Part shown: positions 1 to 11,954 of the stretch, piece by piece
How positions within the stretch are numbered: the first letter of the stretch is position 1
How the letters are laid out: each line of letters opens with the position of its first letter
NCBI GenBank assembly: GCA_032622095.1
Contig: CP136063.1
Span: 94,405,980-94,469,979, forward strand
Reading direction: 5' to 3'
Length of the DNA stretch: 64,000 nucleotides
Origin: Siphonodentalium dalli
Taxonomy: Eukaryota > Mollusca > Scaphopoda > Gadilida > Siphonodentaliidae
Program-made: the position numbers and the translations under genes
Notes under the pieces: model-generated
The model's database searches: none
Seen by the model: the letters and a program-made list of their open reading frames with translations, nothing else
Told to the model about the DNA's origin: nothing

Positions 1-372
1 TCTCTGGCAAAATCATGAATTACATGGATATTTGATACTGGACGTCTCTTTTCGAACACCTCGGCTCCATGATTCATATCGACATCCAGGTATTAAATCT
101 CCATGTAACTCATACTACCCCCTGATGTTACTGGAGATAACTTACAATATATGTATTTATTCAACTTTTAGACTTAATCTTAGAAATAATCTTTTATTTG
201 TGTAAATGAACTAGAAGATTGGGCCATATGGAATGTAGTCTGTATAACTCTCTGAGATTTATAATACTAATTGTGACCCATCTCAGACCTTCACATTTGC
301 CCGCCCTTTTAAAGGGACTCAAGGCCTTTGAAGTGGATTCATGCGAAATAACACAAAAGTCTGTAAAACCAA

Positions 373-625
373 GCCTTGAAATAGTGTGTCTGTCATTTGC
401 AGAATGAGGTCCCCAGAGGGTGAATTTAGTGATGCTACCCCGCATAGTGGGCTAGCATCACCAAATTCACCCTCTGGGAACCTCATTCTGCTGAGGTGTA
501 AGCAGAATGAGGTCACCAGAGTGTGAATTTGGTGATGCTAGCCCACTATGTGGGGTAGCATCACTAAATTCACCCTCTGGGGACCTCATTTTGCAAATGA
601 CAGACACACTATTTCAAGGCTTGTG
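373..625. mobile_element. Foldback MITE with GAATGAGGTCCCCAGAGGG arms, copy 1
   Basis: Outer ends AAGCCTTGAAATAGTGTGTC and the complement at 600-625 enclose two head-to-head palindromes built from GAGGTCCCCAGAGGGTGAAT and GTGATGCTAGCCC. Confidence 0.8.
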
Positions 626-1399
626 TAAAACAACTATCAACAATAACATGAAAAAATAGATTCAATTTGTCATTATTTTCATTAATTACTCTCCAATAAG
701 GAGATTTCGCTTGTCAAGATTGAGTACCTTTAATCAAACATTTAATAAAAAATTGGAAATATTCGGAAAAAATCTGATTCAAATTAAATTATTTTAACGT
801 ACTACACCGGTAGCGATGTTTGTTGACAAATCACGGTAACAGTGTTGTTTACATAACAATGGCTTCAAAACGCAAATTGTTTTTATTGGAGAACTATCAA
901 TAATAAATATAAGAATAAAATTGATCTATTTCTCCATGTTCTTTGATAGTGGTGGTTTTTTTACAGACTTGATAAGTTTGGCACATTGACCCACTGTGTG
1001 ACTTGGGTCCCATTAAAGATGGTCTATATCTTCTTATCCCAGGTTTTATGTAGTTTCCTGGTATAAAATAATAAATATGAATCGAAGACCCGGGAAATGC
1101 TTCTATCAATTAATTCTGATTATGTTTAGAATTTTCTGGTATAATACATATGATCAATTTGGGACATTTAACGGCTCGCAGGATAACTCTATCTCAAACT
1201 GAGATCGCACGAATGTCTCATCACGGTCTGGTTTAAAAATCTTAACGAAAATGTCGCAATTGATATTCGCATTGCATATGAAAATATGTATTATACAAGA
1301 GGTGGCATCAGAGATGCTGTGTCTCGTTTTCGGTGGCTTACCGCCGGTGGCTGCCGCCAATTGGTGTGCATCTGTATCGGTAGACTAATTAATAGGTAA
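626..1399. other. Intergenic, no gene recognised
   Basis: AT-rich. It contains ATTGAGTACCTTTAATC (717), a stray end of the AGGTACTCAATCCG MITE family. Confidence 0.4.
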
Positions 1400-2535
1400 A
1401 ATCGAAAAATGACTAATTAAGGGCCATAACTCCATCAAATTTTATCGGGCCAGGCTGGTTTTCGAACTCGTCCGAAATATTCTTGGCAAGTATGTCTATT
1501 CCAAATTTTAAACAAATCGGAGGACGTTTGTTGAAGTTATCGCGCTAACGAGTTAAAAATTCACGAAAAATGACTAATTAAGGGCCATAACTCTATCAAA
1601 TTTTATTGGGCCAGGCTGGTTTTCGAACTCGTCCAGGATATTATTGGAAGACACTTATATTCCAAATTTTAGTTGAATCGGATGACGTTTGTTGAAGTTA
1701 TCGCGCTAACGAGCTGAAAATTCGTGAAAAATGACTAATTAAGGGCCATAACTCTATCAAATTTTATCGGACCAGGCCGGTTTTCGAACTCATCTGAGAT
1801 ATTCTTGGGAGACACCTATATACCAAATTTCAATCAAATCGGATAACGTTTGTTGAAGTTATCGCGCTAACGAGCTGAAATTTTTTGAAAAATGACCAAT
1901 TAAGGGCCATAACTCTATCAAATTTTATCGGACGAGGCCGGTTTTCGAACTCATCGAGATATTCTTGGGAGACACCTATATACCAAATTTCAATCAAATC
2001 GGATAACGTTTGTTGAAGTTATCGCGCTAACGAGTTAAAAATTCACGAAAAATGACTAATTAAGGGCCATAACTCTATCAAATTTTATTGGGCCAGGCTG
2101 GTTTTCGAACTCGTCCAGGATATTATTGGAAGACACTTATATTCCAAATTTTAGTTGAATCGGATGACGTTTGTTGAAGTTATCGCGCTAACGAGCTGAA
2201 AATTCGTGAAAAATGACTAAGGGCCATAACTCTATCAAATTTTATCGGACCAGGCCGGTTTTCGAACTCATCCGAGATATTCTTGGGAGACACCTATATA
2301 CCAAATTTCAATCAAATCGGATAACGTTTGTTGAAGTTATCGCGCTAACGAGCTGAAAATTCGTGAAAAATGACTAATTAAGGGCCATAACTCTATCAAA
2401 TTTTATCGGACCAGGCCGGTTTTCGAACTCATCCAAGATATTCTTGGGAGACACCTATATACCAAATTTCAATCAAATCGGATAACGTTTGTTGAAGTTA
2501 TCGCGCTAACGAGCTGAAAATTCAAAGGGCCATAA
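1400..2535 (+). repeat. 161-bp tandem array, seven units
   Basis: GGGCCATAACTC recurs at 1421, 1582, 1743, 1904, 2064, 2221, 2382 and, truncated, at 2527. That gives spacings of 160-161 bases with single units of 157 and 145. Each unit also has a TTATCGG.CCAGGC.GG block, a TTCGAACTC block and GTTATCGCGCTAACGAG. Neighbouring units alternate between two variants. The unit size resembles the 160-bp bivalve satellites. Confidence 0.9.
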
Positions 2536-2725
2536 CTCTGTAATAAATGTGCGGACGGACCCGATTTTTTTTGTCTGCAGCTTACGTGCATGGATATGTA
2601 CTCACATCCGTCAATAAACGGTTGAGTTATAAGCAAAACACGTCGCCCCGCCCCCGCCCGCCTGCCCCGCCCACTGTCCCTCATCAAACTATAAGTCGAG
2701 TTTTGGAAAAAAACTCGACTAAAAA
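2536..2725 (+). repeat. Right flank of the 161-bp array with a perfect hairpin
   Basis: This non-repeated flank holds a GC-rich patch (2641-2674) in AT-rich surroundings and an 11-bp perfect stem with a 5-base loop (2694-2704 with 2710-2720). A hairpin near the 3' end is typical of Helitron/Helentron elements; that link is inferred. Confidence 0.45.
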
Positions 2726-4100
2726 TCAATATTAATTGATAGAAGCATTTCCAGACAGGTGTCTGCTACTCATATTTATTATTTTAAATGCTGGAAACTT
2801 TATAAAACATTTGTAGTAAGAGATGATCCATCTTTAAGGCAAATGACTACATTGATAAAAGAAATTATAATCTGCATGAATGAAATTCACACATATTTTC
2901 ATATCTATATTTTATATATATTTAATTAAAAAGATGATGGTGCCAAGTTTATTATATATTTTCTGAGTTGTTTAAATCTTGTTATGGTCTATCGTTCCTG
3001 TATTATTGCATATAGAATCACCAATAAAGCTTGTTAAAATTTACCCTCTCCATTCATACTGTTACATGTGCTTGCCAGTGTTGGTGCTGGCCCAGAAAAT
3101 TGTTGGGCCAAAACTCAGGCCAATCGCAATGTTTTTCGGGCCAATTTGAAAAGTCTTGGAATTCGTCTTTCACACGTGTAGCCAAACCACTATTCCTTCC
3201 GGGCATAACAGATGCTCACTTTTGTTTCCTAATGGACAGAGCCGAAGGCTTTGTGAAATCCTAAACACGCATGTCGTGAAGTATCCAAGCCTGTGGCAAG
3301 CGAGGTGCGGGTTCTTTATTGCTAGATTTAATCCTGATGCTATGTTTAATTAGTACGTCAACTATTGGCTGCACTGTCTCCACAGCATAATCAGAGCTGT
3401 TCTACATTACCGAGTTTGCGATACCCGTCGGACGGGTACGGGTACCGGTAGATCCAGGTAGATCGGTGAAAATCGTCACGGTCATTTGCGTACTTTGAAT
3501 GCAGCCCATAAAGCGATAGGGATTTGGAACGGGTAGATGTATCCCATTGACTGGTAGTCTTTCGCTAAAGTTTTCTCACTCAAAAGTACATTAGTTCTAC
3601 GAAATAACAGTCAGCTATGCATTAATCTATTTATTGCACGATTTAATTGCCAAATCTCATTGATACATTTGTCATTTAAGCCATGTTTTATGTTCAAAGT
3701 ATCGAGGCGGCTTCTAACACTAAGATAACTATGGAACGCCGATTTGTTTACTGACAACTGTCTTCACTCAAGTAATGACATGTTATTTTTTGGGAATGTG
3801 ATTTGGGGGGGGGGGGCTAACCCCGGGATTCTCGACATGTTATGATTAAGAGAGTGAGTTGGCGGTGCTATACGCAGTCTCGACACAGGGACGTACTTAT
3901 AGGGGGTCTCCGCGTTGAGAAGGTGTGTCCACCTTTCAAATTCCCAACTATACACCCCCTTAAACCGCACCAAACAGAGGTTTGTGCGTAATTCAAATTG
4001 TGCACGCCGTTGGGCTCTGATTCCCCCCAACTGATCCTTCACTGTCCTGAATATTATTGTGGACTGTTCTAAATGGATCAGTAGTCTTGTTGCAGAAGTC
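2726..4100. other. Intergenic, no gene recognised
   Basis: AT-rich sequence. GAGTTTGCGAT and GGGTACGGGTACCGG near 3412-3450 have an inverted counterpart at 6250-6320, which suggests the ends of a decayed element of about 2.9 kb. No exon is seen. Confidence 0.4.
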
Positions 4101-4107
4101 CTGTGAT

Positions 4108-4130
4108 GGGGGGGGGGGGGGGGGGGGGGG
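4108..4130 (+). repeat. Poly-G tract, 23 bases
   Basis: Uninterrupted G run followed by TCCACCTTGCC, with a shorter 12-base G run near 3806. It belongs to the same repeat type as the 57.2-kb tract. The Pro-rich frame across it is an artefact. Confidence 0.9.
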
Positions 4131-5006
4131 TCCACCTTGCCGACCATGCAGTACGAGAACAGTTTTGTAGATATGAACCTTGAAATTGCAAAATCATAAC
4201 ATCTAGTGGTCTAACACCAGGCAAATTCACGCCCTGGTTTGTTTTTCACAAATCAATGATAAGTATTGACGAGCCACTGAATGTGGTTAGACCAGGGCAT
4301 ACCGGGTCGACCATGGTTCGGTCTGGTGTGAGAACGTTTTGAAATCTGAACATGAAAATTGATAAATTATTGACTTTCCTCAAGCTTTACATTTGTTGGA
4401 TATTTCCAACCTGTTGTTGACCATATAGCCCGAATGTTTTTCTACCAAAAGTAGGAATATTTGCAAATGTTGGTCTAAAACTATAAAAAAAAATCCGCAC
4501 TAATACATTTTTGGAAAATCAAACTGAATGACAGAATAATTTCAACGTATGTTTTGGTGTGTTAGGTATATGCAATATCCAACTGTTGACAAAAGTTGGG
4601 GTGATACATCCCACCCTCTCGCCACGTCCCCTATCGACCCTTTGTGCATAAGTACGCCGTGAATGTGTTACACGATTGAACACAACCGTTCAGTTATTGT
4701 ACATTATGTGGTGGTGACTGATTTCTCATTTTAATATAGATATTTGACTTTTGAACGGACATGGCGCATTTGAACCCCAAGACTGTTGTATATTGTAGCG
4801 GCCGATAGTGACACCAAATACTGATATACACACCTCATAGTCGGCACAATCTTACCGTCATCAGATCGACTTTTAGCTGTTTTCTTTGTTTCGCATAGAC
4901 GTGAAGGAAACGCTCTTTATTCGAACCATATAATGAATAGTGTACCATTAAACACCCTTTATATTTAACAAGTTTGATTTTTATACGGGCGGCCGCATTA
5001 TAGTAT
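4131..5006. other. Intergenic, nothing recognised
   Basis: No open frame with a recognisable domain, no tandem repeat and no RNA gene seen. Confidence 0.4.
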
Positions 5007-5625
5007 TGGTCTGTCCGTCCGGGCGTCCGTCCGTTAACCTAGTTTCCGGATGATAACTTTAGTTAGAGTGAACCAAATTCAATAAAATTTGGTATGTGGG
5101 TTTATTAGCCGAAAAGTAAGTTCAAGTTCGAATTTGGGTTCCGCCCACCAATTTTCACCGGAGTTATGCCCCTTATTTGACGTTTTTTGACTTAGAAAAT
5201 CCTTGAAATTTGTTGTCCGGATGATAACTTTAGTATAGTTTATCGGAATGAATCCAAATTTGGTATATTACTTTCTCCCACCAAAACACAGGTCAAGTTC
5301 GAACTTGGGTTCTGGCAGAGTTAGTTAGAGTGAACCGATTTCAATCAAATTTGGTATGTGGGTTTATTAGGAGAAAAGACAGCTCAAGTTCGAATTTGGG
5401 TTCCGTCAACAAATTTTCACCGGAGTTATGCCCCATATTTGACGTAATTTGACTTAGAAAATCCCGGAAATTTGTTTTCCGGATGATAACTTTACTAGAG
5501 CTTATCGGATTCAATGATAATTTGGTATATTACTTTCTCCCACCAAAACACAGGTCAAGTTCAAATTTGAGTTCCGTCCGCCAATTTTTACCAGAGTTAT
5601 GCCCCTTTTTTACCAGTTTCCGCCG
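5007..5625 (+). repeat. GTCCGTCC-headed tandem repeat
   Basis: After GTCTGTCCGTCCGG come repeats of TCCGGATGATAACTTTAG, AATTTGGTAT(A/G)T, TCAAGTTCGAA and GAGTTATGCCCC with a period of about 250 bases, seen about 2.3 times. Related arrays are at 53870-54035 and 56490-57010. Confidence 0.75.
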
Positions 5626-6499
5626 ACCCAAGAGAGGGGGTATTTTGCACGCCCAGTGTAGCTCTTGTTCTACCTACATCCGGGTTTAGACCCAGACAAA
5701 TATCCAAGTTCTTGGGATGAATATTCCCTTGCCCGACCCTTCGAAAGATTCCAACCCATTACCATTTATATGACTAAATATTCCCCAACTAATATAAGGG
5801 GCAATTTCGGTCTTATATCTGACTAAAAGTGCATGCATGTAGGACATTCTTGGACCCTGGGTCTAAACCAACACATTTTACACCGAATAATGGTTGGATT
5901 ATTAAATTAGCGTAATTGTATATTTGTGCTATCATAACATATTTTCCCAGTCAGAAAATTCCATCTGTTCTAGACGACACTCGAACGGTCTGGGAAATTA
6001 CTTATGAAAGCTAATTATTGAAAATGTTACCAAAATGAGTCAAAGAAAGACGCCAACCCCTTCCACTTTCGCCTCGTCCCTGGTTAATGCAATCCATTAT
6101 CCACGCAGATGTCCATCATATAACCATAACAACAAGTATAACGTCGGCCAAGAAAGCGAATGCGGATAACAATTTCTCTACATCATATATATTGTGCTGC
6201 AATTGGCTCACCATACACTACCCGTCGATTCTACCCGTAAAACAGTTTGCGATTTCAAAACGTGTACCGGTACGGGTAGCTACCAGTACCCGTACCCGTT
6301 TGAAATCGCAAACTCGCTATTATGTATATTGTATAAAGAAAATTTTCTTGGGCCATTTTTCGGGCCATATTGTATTTTTTCGGGCATTTGTCCCCAGGCC
6401 CTCGACTGCGCGAACACTGATGCTTGCATACTTGATTTGGGTACCCAGGAGCTCCAAAATGTTGATCTGGGTACCCATAATCTCTGGAACACTCAATAA

Positions 6500-6743
6500 C
6501 CCATTCTATACTAAATGGATTCTCCCAGTCAGTTAAAAAGTGTACATCGGAATGGTCTATTATTGATTTGGAGGGATGTACAGGTAATATAAGCAGACAA
6601 CAGATAAATAAAAGAACAGAGGGAGTCCTTATTTATTGAGGGAACGGTTTAGATAATTTCAACAAATGACTTTTTTTTAACTTATTATCTGAACATTTCC
6701 TATGGGATAACTACTTGTCAATAATGCTTTGGTATTGAAAGGG
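6500..6743. mobile_element. TTAA-type MITE (CCC ends), copy 1
   Basis: The left end is CCCATTCTATACTAAATGG, and the right end GGTATTGAAAGGG is followed by TTAA. The left target site has decayed to ATAA. TTAA sites with CCC ends are typical of piggyBac-derived MITEs. Confidence 0.6.
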
Positions 6744-6839
6744 TTAAATTACCCAGGATCTTCAAATATCACCTAAATGTGACCTCTGTCAGATTTCAAA
6801 GAAACATTGACAAGATGGCGGCAATATATTAATACTGGA

Positions 6840-7120
6840 ATCGGCTCGTCCATTGACACAAATTTGTCCGGCATTTTTTAATCACTTTCCCTGAAACTTG
6901 GCACAGACATCAACCACCATGGGTACCTATGCACCTGCGATTATGACGTCTGTCCCAATTTTTTTTAGTTATTCACCTTTTTCGACTTAGAACATTTTCG
7001 CAACATGCATAATTTTGTCCGAGCTTTTATTCCTACATTTTTCGGTCAATATGTTTAGGATCAGGGTTTGGAGTTAGGGTTGTGCACTTGCAATGGGAAT
7101 CTGTTATTTTAATATTTTAA
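6840..7120 (+). repeat. Repeat with AACTTGGCACAGACATC and TTTTCGCAACATGCATAA
   Basis: It matches 53440-53840 over most of its length, including CACCTGCGATTATGACGTCT and TTGTCCGAGCTTTTATTCC. Confidence 0.65.
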
Positions 7121-7144
7121 CTTAATGTTTACTGACATGTGAAA

Positions 7145-7252
7145 CATCTTGTAAGCCAGTGCATTCTCTAATACATGCGAGGCTTCCTATGAAACACTGG
7201 CACAGGATTTTTTAATGTTGCACCAGCACACCTCCCATCATGAAAGGGTTAT
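7145..7252. mobile_element. Fragment of the hairpin MITE cut by the Transib-like element
   Basis: It has GTAAGCCAGTGCATTCTC and the CATCATGAAAGGGTTA end. The Transib-like element starts two bases after GGGTTA. Confidence 0.6.
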
Positions 7253-7703
7253 CACAGTGGATCAACGGACACGAACCAAAACCGGAAGTCGTAGATTTCG
7301 AGGTGGAGAAATATCTGTCGACAAATATTTGTTGACATTTTTTGACGTTTTTTTGGGGAAAATAAACGCTTGGATAGCATATCTGACCAACTGAAGGTGA
7401 GTGAATATTTCTTCGCTAATGTTCGGACACCTACGATCAATTTAAGTCAGTTGTCATTGTTCGATCGCGGAAAAAATGTCATTTAATCATCGCCGCGAGA
7501 CGATTTCTTCCCCAAAATATCCCAGAAAATCATACTTTTCACATTCATCGCAGACAGCTGTCGCAACAACCTATATACCGGTCGAAAGGCCTGTTTTCCC
7601 CCCCACAAATGCATATTTTGAGTATTTTCACGGACTGTCTCAAAATTCCAAATTTCATCTTTTGATGCAGGTACCCACCTCGAAAATACTGTCCGGTTAG
7701 TCC
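7253..7703 (+). repeat. Left terminal inverted repeat of the Transib-like element
   Basis: It begins CACAGTGGATCAACGGACAC and pairs with the complement of 10600-11050. The first 140 bases differ only by a few substitutions and one shifted homopolymer base. Open frames in the two arms are mirror images of each other and are not genes. Confidence 0.8.
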
Positions 7704-8344
7704 TGTACACCCCGAAATTTAGTTGCAATCCACCAGACCCGGCGGACAGTTTTTGTTGTTCAATCAAGAGTCGAAATGGATTAGTTGGTTGGCTGCCTTT
7801 CGTTAACAGTGGCACGTTTTGGGCAACTGCTTTTCTGTTGCAACTATAGTATACTGGTCAAGTTTAGTTACCGAGTACAGTTTGCAATTTGTTCTCATAT
7901 ATTCGTTCAGATCGTGTAAGGTCATTAACCAAAGAATCATTTATGGAAATATTGTTAGAACAAGAATATTACAATGCCCTCCATGACCAAGGCCGTACCA
8001 ACAGGATTGTTTTGATGGTGGGAGGTGTAGATGTATTTTCCAATAGTTTGATATTTCAGCCAGTATATAGCGTGAAATTTGATACTTAAAAAACAATTAA
8101 AATTCGATTAATTTCAGAAAAAACAAATCGGGACCCATGGCTGTTCTTTTTCATTATGGCCACTTTCGGGACCCACCACCCGAGTTTTGATTACGATTGT
8201 ATAAAGTTTTAACTACATTTTTCGGGTATATATACACCCCTTTATTTTTATGTTTTAAACTACAGGCACCCACCCATATTTCGGAGAATTTTCGCTAATA
8301 TTACATATTATAGCATAGCCATCAAATATGCAGATGTTTATTTC

Positions 8345-9230
8345 TATTTCTATGAGAGGCCAAATTCACATTTCATAATTAATTGCAGATAAGCAATAGC
8401 ACTTAAGCATAATTATTTGCGATTAAGCGCAATTCATGGTTATACTGTATGTAACTATGTACTCCTGGTGAATAAATAGGTGTATCTATAACTAAACCTG
8501 AACTCATATTGACATATCACCTCCTTGTTTTCATTGCTTTGGATAGTTGGGATTGTGAACTAGCCTAAATTCTTTATCAAAATGGGTGACTCGCGACAGT
8601 ATTACCTTCTGTTTTAGTCGAGTCGAGGAACCAACCCATCAAAGCTCAAGTGTGATCAGATATCGGTTATTGAAGTTTGTTATTTCAATTGATTGCTGCC
8701 CAGAAACACGCCGTGAAAAGGGTGGTTTCGGTCAAAATTGCGGATGAAGATGGATAACTCTAAAACAAGTGGTAATACGGTAAAATTTTGTGATACTTTA
8801 GTAATTATACGGCCATATTTTGTTGAACAAAATGTTTATAAATCACACGTTTTTGGGAAATTTGATACCATAGTTGACAGTGGTCAGCATTATTTTTTGC
8901 AGTTAATCGATTCTGATAACTAAAGCTTATTTTGAAGAAATATTGTTGTTGTTGTTGTTGTATCTTTATAATATGGGTCTTTCTGATCGGATTGAGGACC
9001 TTTAGTTTAATTTAGCCAAATGCAGATACACCCGGTCATGCTAATAGTTAGGTTATATGGGTAGTTACACTTACTCTCAAGCAACTCAGCGCTTAATCGC
9101 AATTAATTGCACTTAAGCGCAATTCATTTCAATTATGCGCAAATGCCATATGTGTGCTTCAGCGCGATATGTGGTATATGCGCTTAAGCGCAATTCATTA
9201 TTAAATGTGAATTTGACCTCCCATACAGTT
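8345..9230. repeat. Nested element with CTTAAGCGCAATT ends
   Basis: The ends at about 8352-8440 and 9090-9226 are inverted: GAGGCCAAATTCACATTT on one side and its complement on the other, each followed by repeats of AAGCGCAATT and AATTGC. The same termini recur at 63290-63320 and 63860-64000. The piece between holds a (TTG)n run near 8943 and part of another MITE. Confidence 0.5.
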
Positions 9231-10599
9231 AATTTTTTGTCTATATATCTGCATGTCTTCTGTCCGCTTAAATTTGAATATATACGCGACCATTTGCGTT
9301 AAAAACTTCCCAACCAAATTATCCAGTGTGTGAATCAATGTGGAAACAATTAATTATGGCGCGATTTGAATACAACAGGACAAAAATCACGTGCCTATAT
9401 ATTTACAAAAGTAACTTGCATCTGGTTCCACATTAAGTTGTACGCTATAGATTGGAATTTTACCCGCTATATACATGTAGGAAACACAACACTTCTACAT
9501 TATTGGACAGCCAAGGTGGGATTAAGAATACAACAACTCGAAAGAACACTGGAGTTTTCCTGACGATGTTTATATTCTCTATATCAACCGAGAGTACCAA
9601 TATTTTGTATAGTATTGTATAGTATAGTATTGTATAGTATTTTATTATAAATAATTTTTATATTTTTTATTTTCAATAATTTTATTTTCAAACATTCATT
9701 CGGGTGTTGTAAAATCCCATCGTCGATTGCCTCGGCGAAGCCGCAAGCCTTTGCCTCACAGTGGTTACATATATGAAGGCAGACATGCGATCCTCTCGTC
9801 AATAGCACCTGGAATTATAAAATAATATCGCTTAGTGGACTTGAACTTAAGCTAATATTAGTAACATATATAGCTGTACACCCCTCCGACTGTATGTTTT
9901 AGTCCTCTCCTCATTATTGTTTTAACCATTGCTGAATATTGAAAACAATAATTTTCTAAGTCGAAAAATGTCATATAACTCCACACAAAAAGGTCTGACA
10001 TATTTCATAATCATATATGTTCGCATGTTCCCATGCATGGTACTAAATATATATATGCCAAGCCAAAAAAACAAATGACCGCAAAACTTAGGAATAAAAA
10101 CTCGGAAAATTGCATCCACGAAAGGACGAACAAGCTGCTTCCTGTATAACCCCACAAGTTGTGGGCCACAACACGTTGCGAGTGTATAATCAAATATAAA
10201 GGGTAAAAATCGGCACACCGCTGCATTTTTCTGAAAAAAGTTGGATGTAAATCATTTTTTTTTATGTCGTCCTTCCGAGAGTGATGACAAGTCAGAGTTA
10301 ACAATATGACAAACATCAAAAGTTATATGTTCACTAAACATGTACTTCGTAGTTGGATTTTAGTTACAGGTTGCAGTTCAGTTATATATATAAGTCACCG
10401 CCTGGATGTTATGTTGTACCAGGAGACATATACAACATTATGAACACCCAGAACCATTGTGGCCACGCAAAAGTCAAATGAAACGCTCATCATCTGCGGC
10501 AAAATTGCTTTTTCGACCAGAAATTGAAGATGGCAGACCTCATATCAGCAAAATCACGACTAAGCGGACAGATTTTTTACAACTAATGATTAAATTTTT
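9231..10599. other. Right interior of the Transib-like element
   Basis: It includes a TATAGTATTG microsatellite at 9598-9645. Frames near 9922-10319 are low-complexity and overlap each other on the minus strand, with no transposase motif visible. Confidence 0.4.
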
Positions 10600-11050
10600 C
10601 GGGACTAACCGGACAGTATTTTCGAGGTGGGTACCTACATCAAAAGATGAAATTTTGAATTTTGAGACAGTCCGTGAAAATACTCAAAATATGCATTTGT
10701 GGGGGGGAAACAGGCCTTTCGATCGGTGTATAGGTTGTTGCGACTGTTGTCTGCGATGAATGTGAAAAGTATGATTTTCTGGGATATTTTGGGGAAGAAA
10801 TCGTCTCGCGGCGATGATTAAATGACATTTTTTCCGCGATCGAACAATGCAACTGACTTAAATTGATCGTCGGTGTCCGAACATTAGCGAAGAAATATTC
10901 ACTCACCTTCAGTTGGTCAGATATGGTATCCAAGCGTTTATTTCCCCAAAAAAAACGTCAAAAAATGTCAACAAATATTTGTCGACAGATATTTCTCCAC
11001 CTCGAAATCTACGACTTCCGGTTTTGGTTCGTGTCCGTTGATCCACTGTG
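10600..11050 (-). repeat. Right terminal inverted repeat of the Transib-like element
   Basis: This is the inverted partner of 7253-7703. It ends GTTGATCCACTGTG immediately before GTTAT. Confidence 0.8.
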
Positions 11051-11142
11051 GTTATAGGAGGAGAAATTTGAGCAGCTATTGAGCTCAGCACGATTAGCAT
11101 ACTGAAATATCCATAGACTCCAGACTGGGGTGCTCAATTTAA

Positions 11143-11408
11143 TCCTTTCTTTACTAAATGTATTCTCCCACCCAGTTATCACAGTATATATTGGAATGGT
11201 CTATTACTCATTTGGAGGGGCGTTCAGAAAAAAATGAGCAGACGACAGACAAATGAAAAGATAGTAAAGTGCAGAAGGATTATTATTCATTGGTGGGAAA
11301 TGTTCAGATAATAAGTTCAACAAATCACCTACATGTATGTTGAAATTATTACCTGAACATTTTCTCAGGGAACTAATTGTCGTCAATGAGTATTTAGTAT
11401 AGAAGGGT
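11143..11408. mobile_element. TTAA-type MITE (CCC ends), copy 2
   Basis: TTAA at 11139-11142, then TCCTTTCTTTACTAAATG. The right end is GAGTATTTAGTATAGAAGGG, with TTAA at 11409-11412. Confidence 0.65.
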
Positions 11409-11954
11409 TTAAGGGTGAGGTTTGAGGGTGAGTCTCCTGCGACAACTGTAGTGTGATTGTCGGGGGCAACCAGGGAGGGGCTTGAATGTATGATGTCTTT
11501 ACACCATGACAATATAAGTAGAGCCACTGGACCACTGCTCCACAATAATGGCTAATTCAGCTTCGCTGTCCGCCATTTTTTTAACAGGAGGAAATATCTA
11601 TCAAGTGGATAGAATCTACTCAACCAAAATTTAATTTTGATGACAGAGCTCAAACTAGACAGATACTGATCAATTTCTACTTCCACGATTAGCCATTTGA
11701 ATAAACAAAAACAACCATGTACTTGAATATATTTATTTTTTAAATAGTTAAATACTCATTTATACATTTATACAGCTTAAACAATGAAGATATCCAATGG
11801 AATGAGTTGCAATAAACAGGCAACATACTAATGAGATGCACAACAACAAGAGAATACCGGTATCGACCAGATAGACTGAGTTTCATCCACATCTGTCAGC
11901 CAGTAATCAAGTCAAGAACATCCTAAATTTAACTGTTATAGTTAAAGTTGACAG

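Larger units (their letters stand above)
7253..11050. mobile_element. Transib/RAG-like element with 451-bp inverted ends and 5-bp TSD
   Basis: The two ends, 7253-7703 and 10600-11050, are inverted copies that differ at only a few positions and start CACAGTGGATCAACGG. The element is flanked on both sides by GTTAT (7248-7252 and 11051-11055). A CAC(A/T)(A/G)TGG terminus with a 5-bp target duplication is the signature of the Transib superfamily, and the first seven bases equal the RAG recombination-signal heptamer. The 2.9-kb interior has no transposase-like reading frame and contains an older repeat with CTTAAGCGCAATT motifs (about 8345-9230) and a partial MITE copy. The element is therefore non-autonomous. 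The superfamily assignment is inferred from the ends only. Confidence 0.7.

Noticed and set aside
3764-4147. 127-codon frame with a poly-Pro start
   Set aside because: It exists only because of the poly-G tract and shows no conserved motif.
6087-6536. 149-codon frame
   Set aside because: Low-complexity translation across a repeat boundary, with no domain or splice evidence.
7704-10599. Transposase or RAG-like gene inside the Transib-like element
   Set aside because: No frame longer than about 117 codons and no DDE-type or zinc-finger motif could be seen. The interior is made of other repeats.
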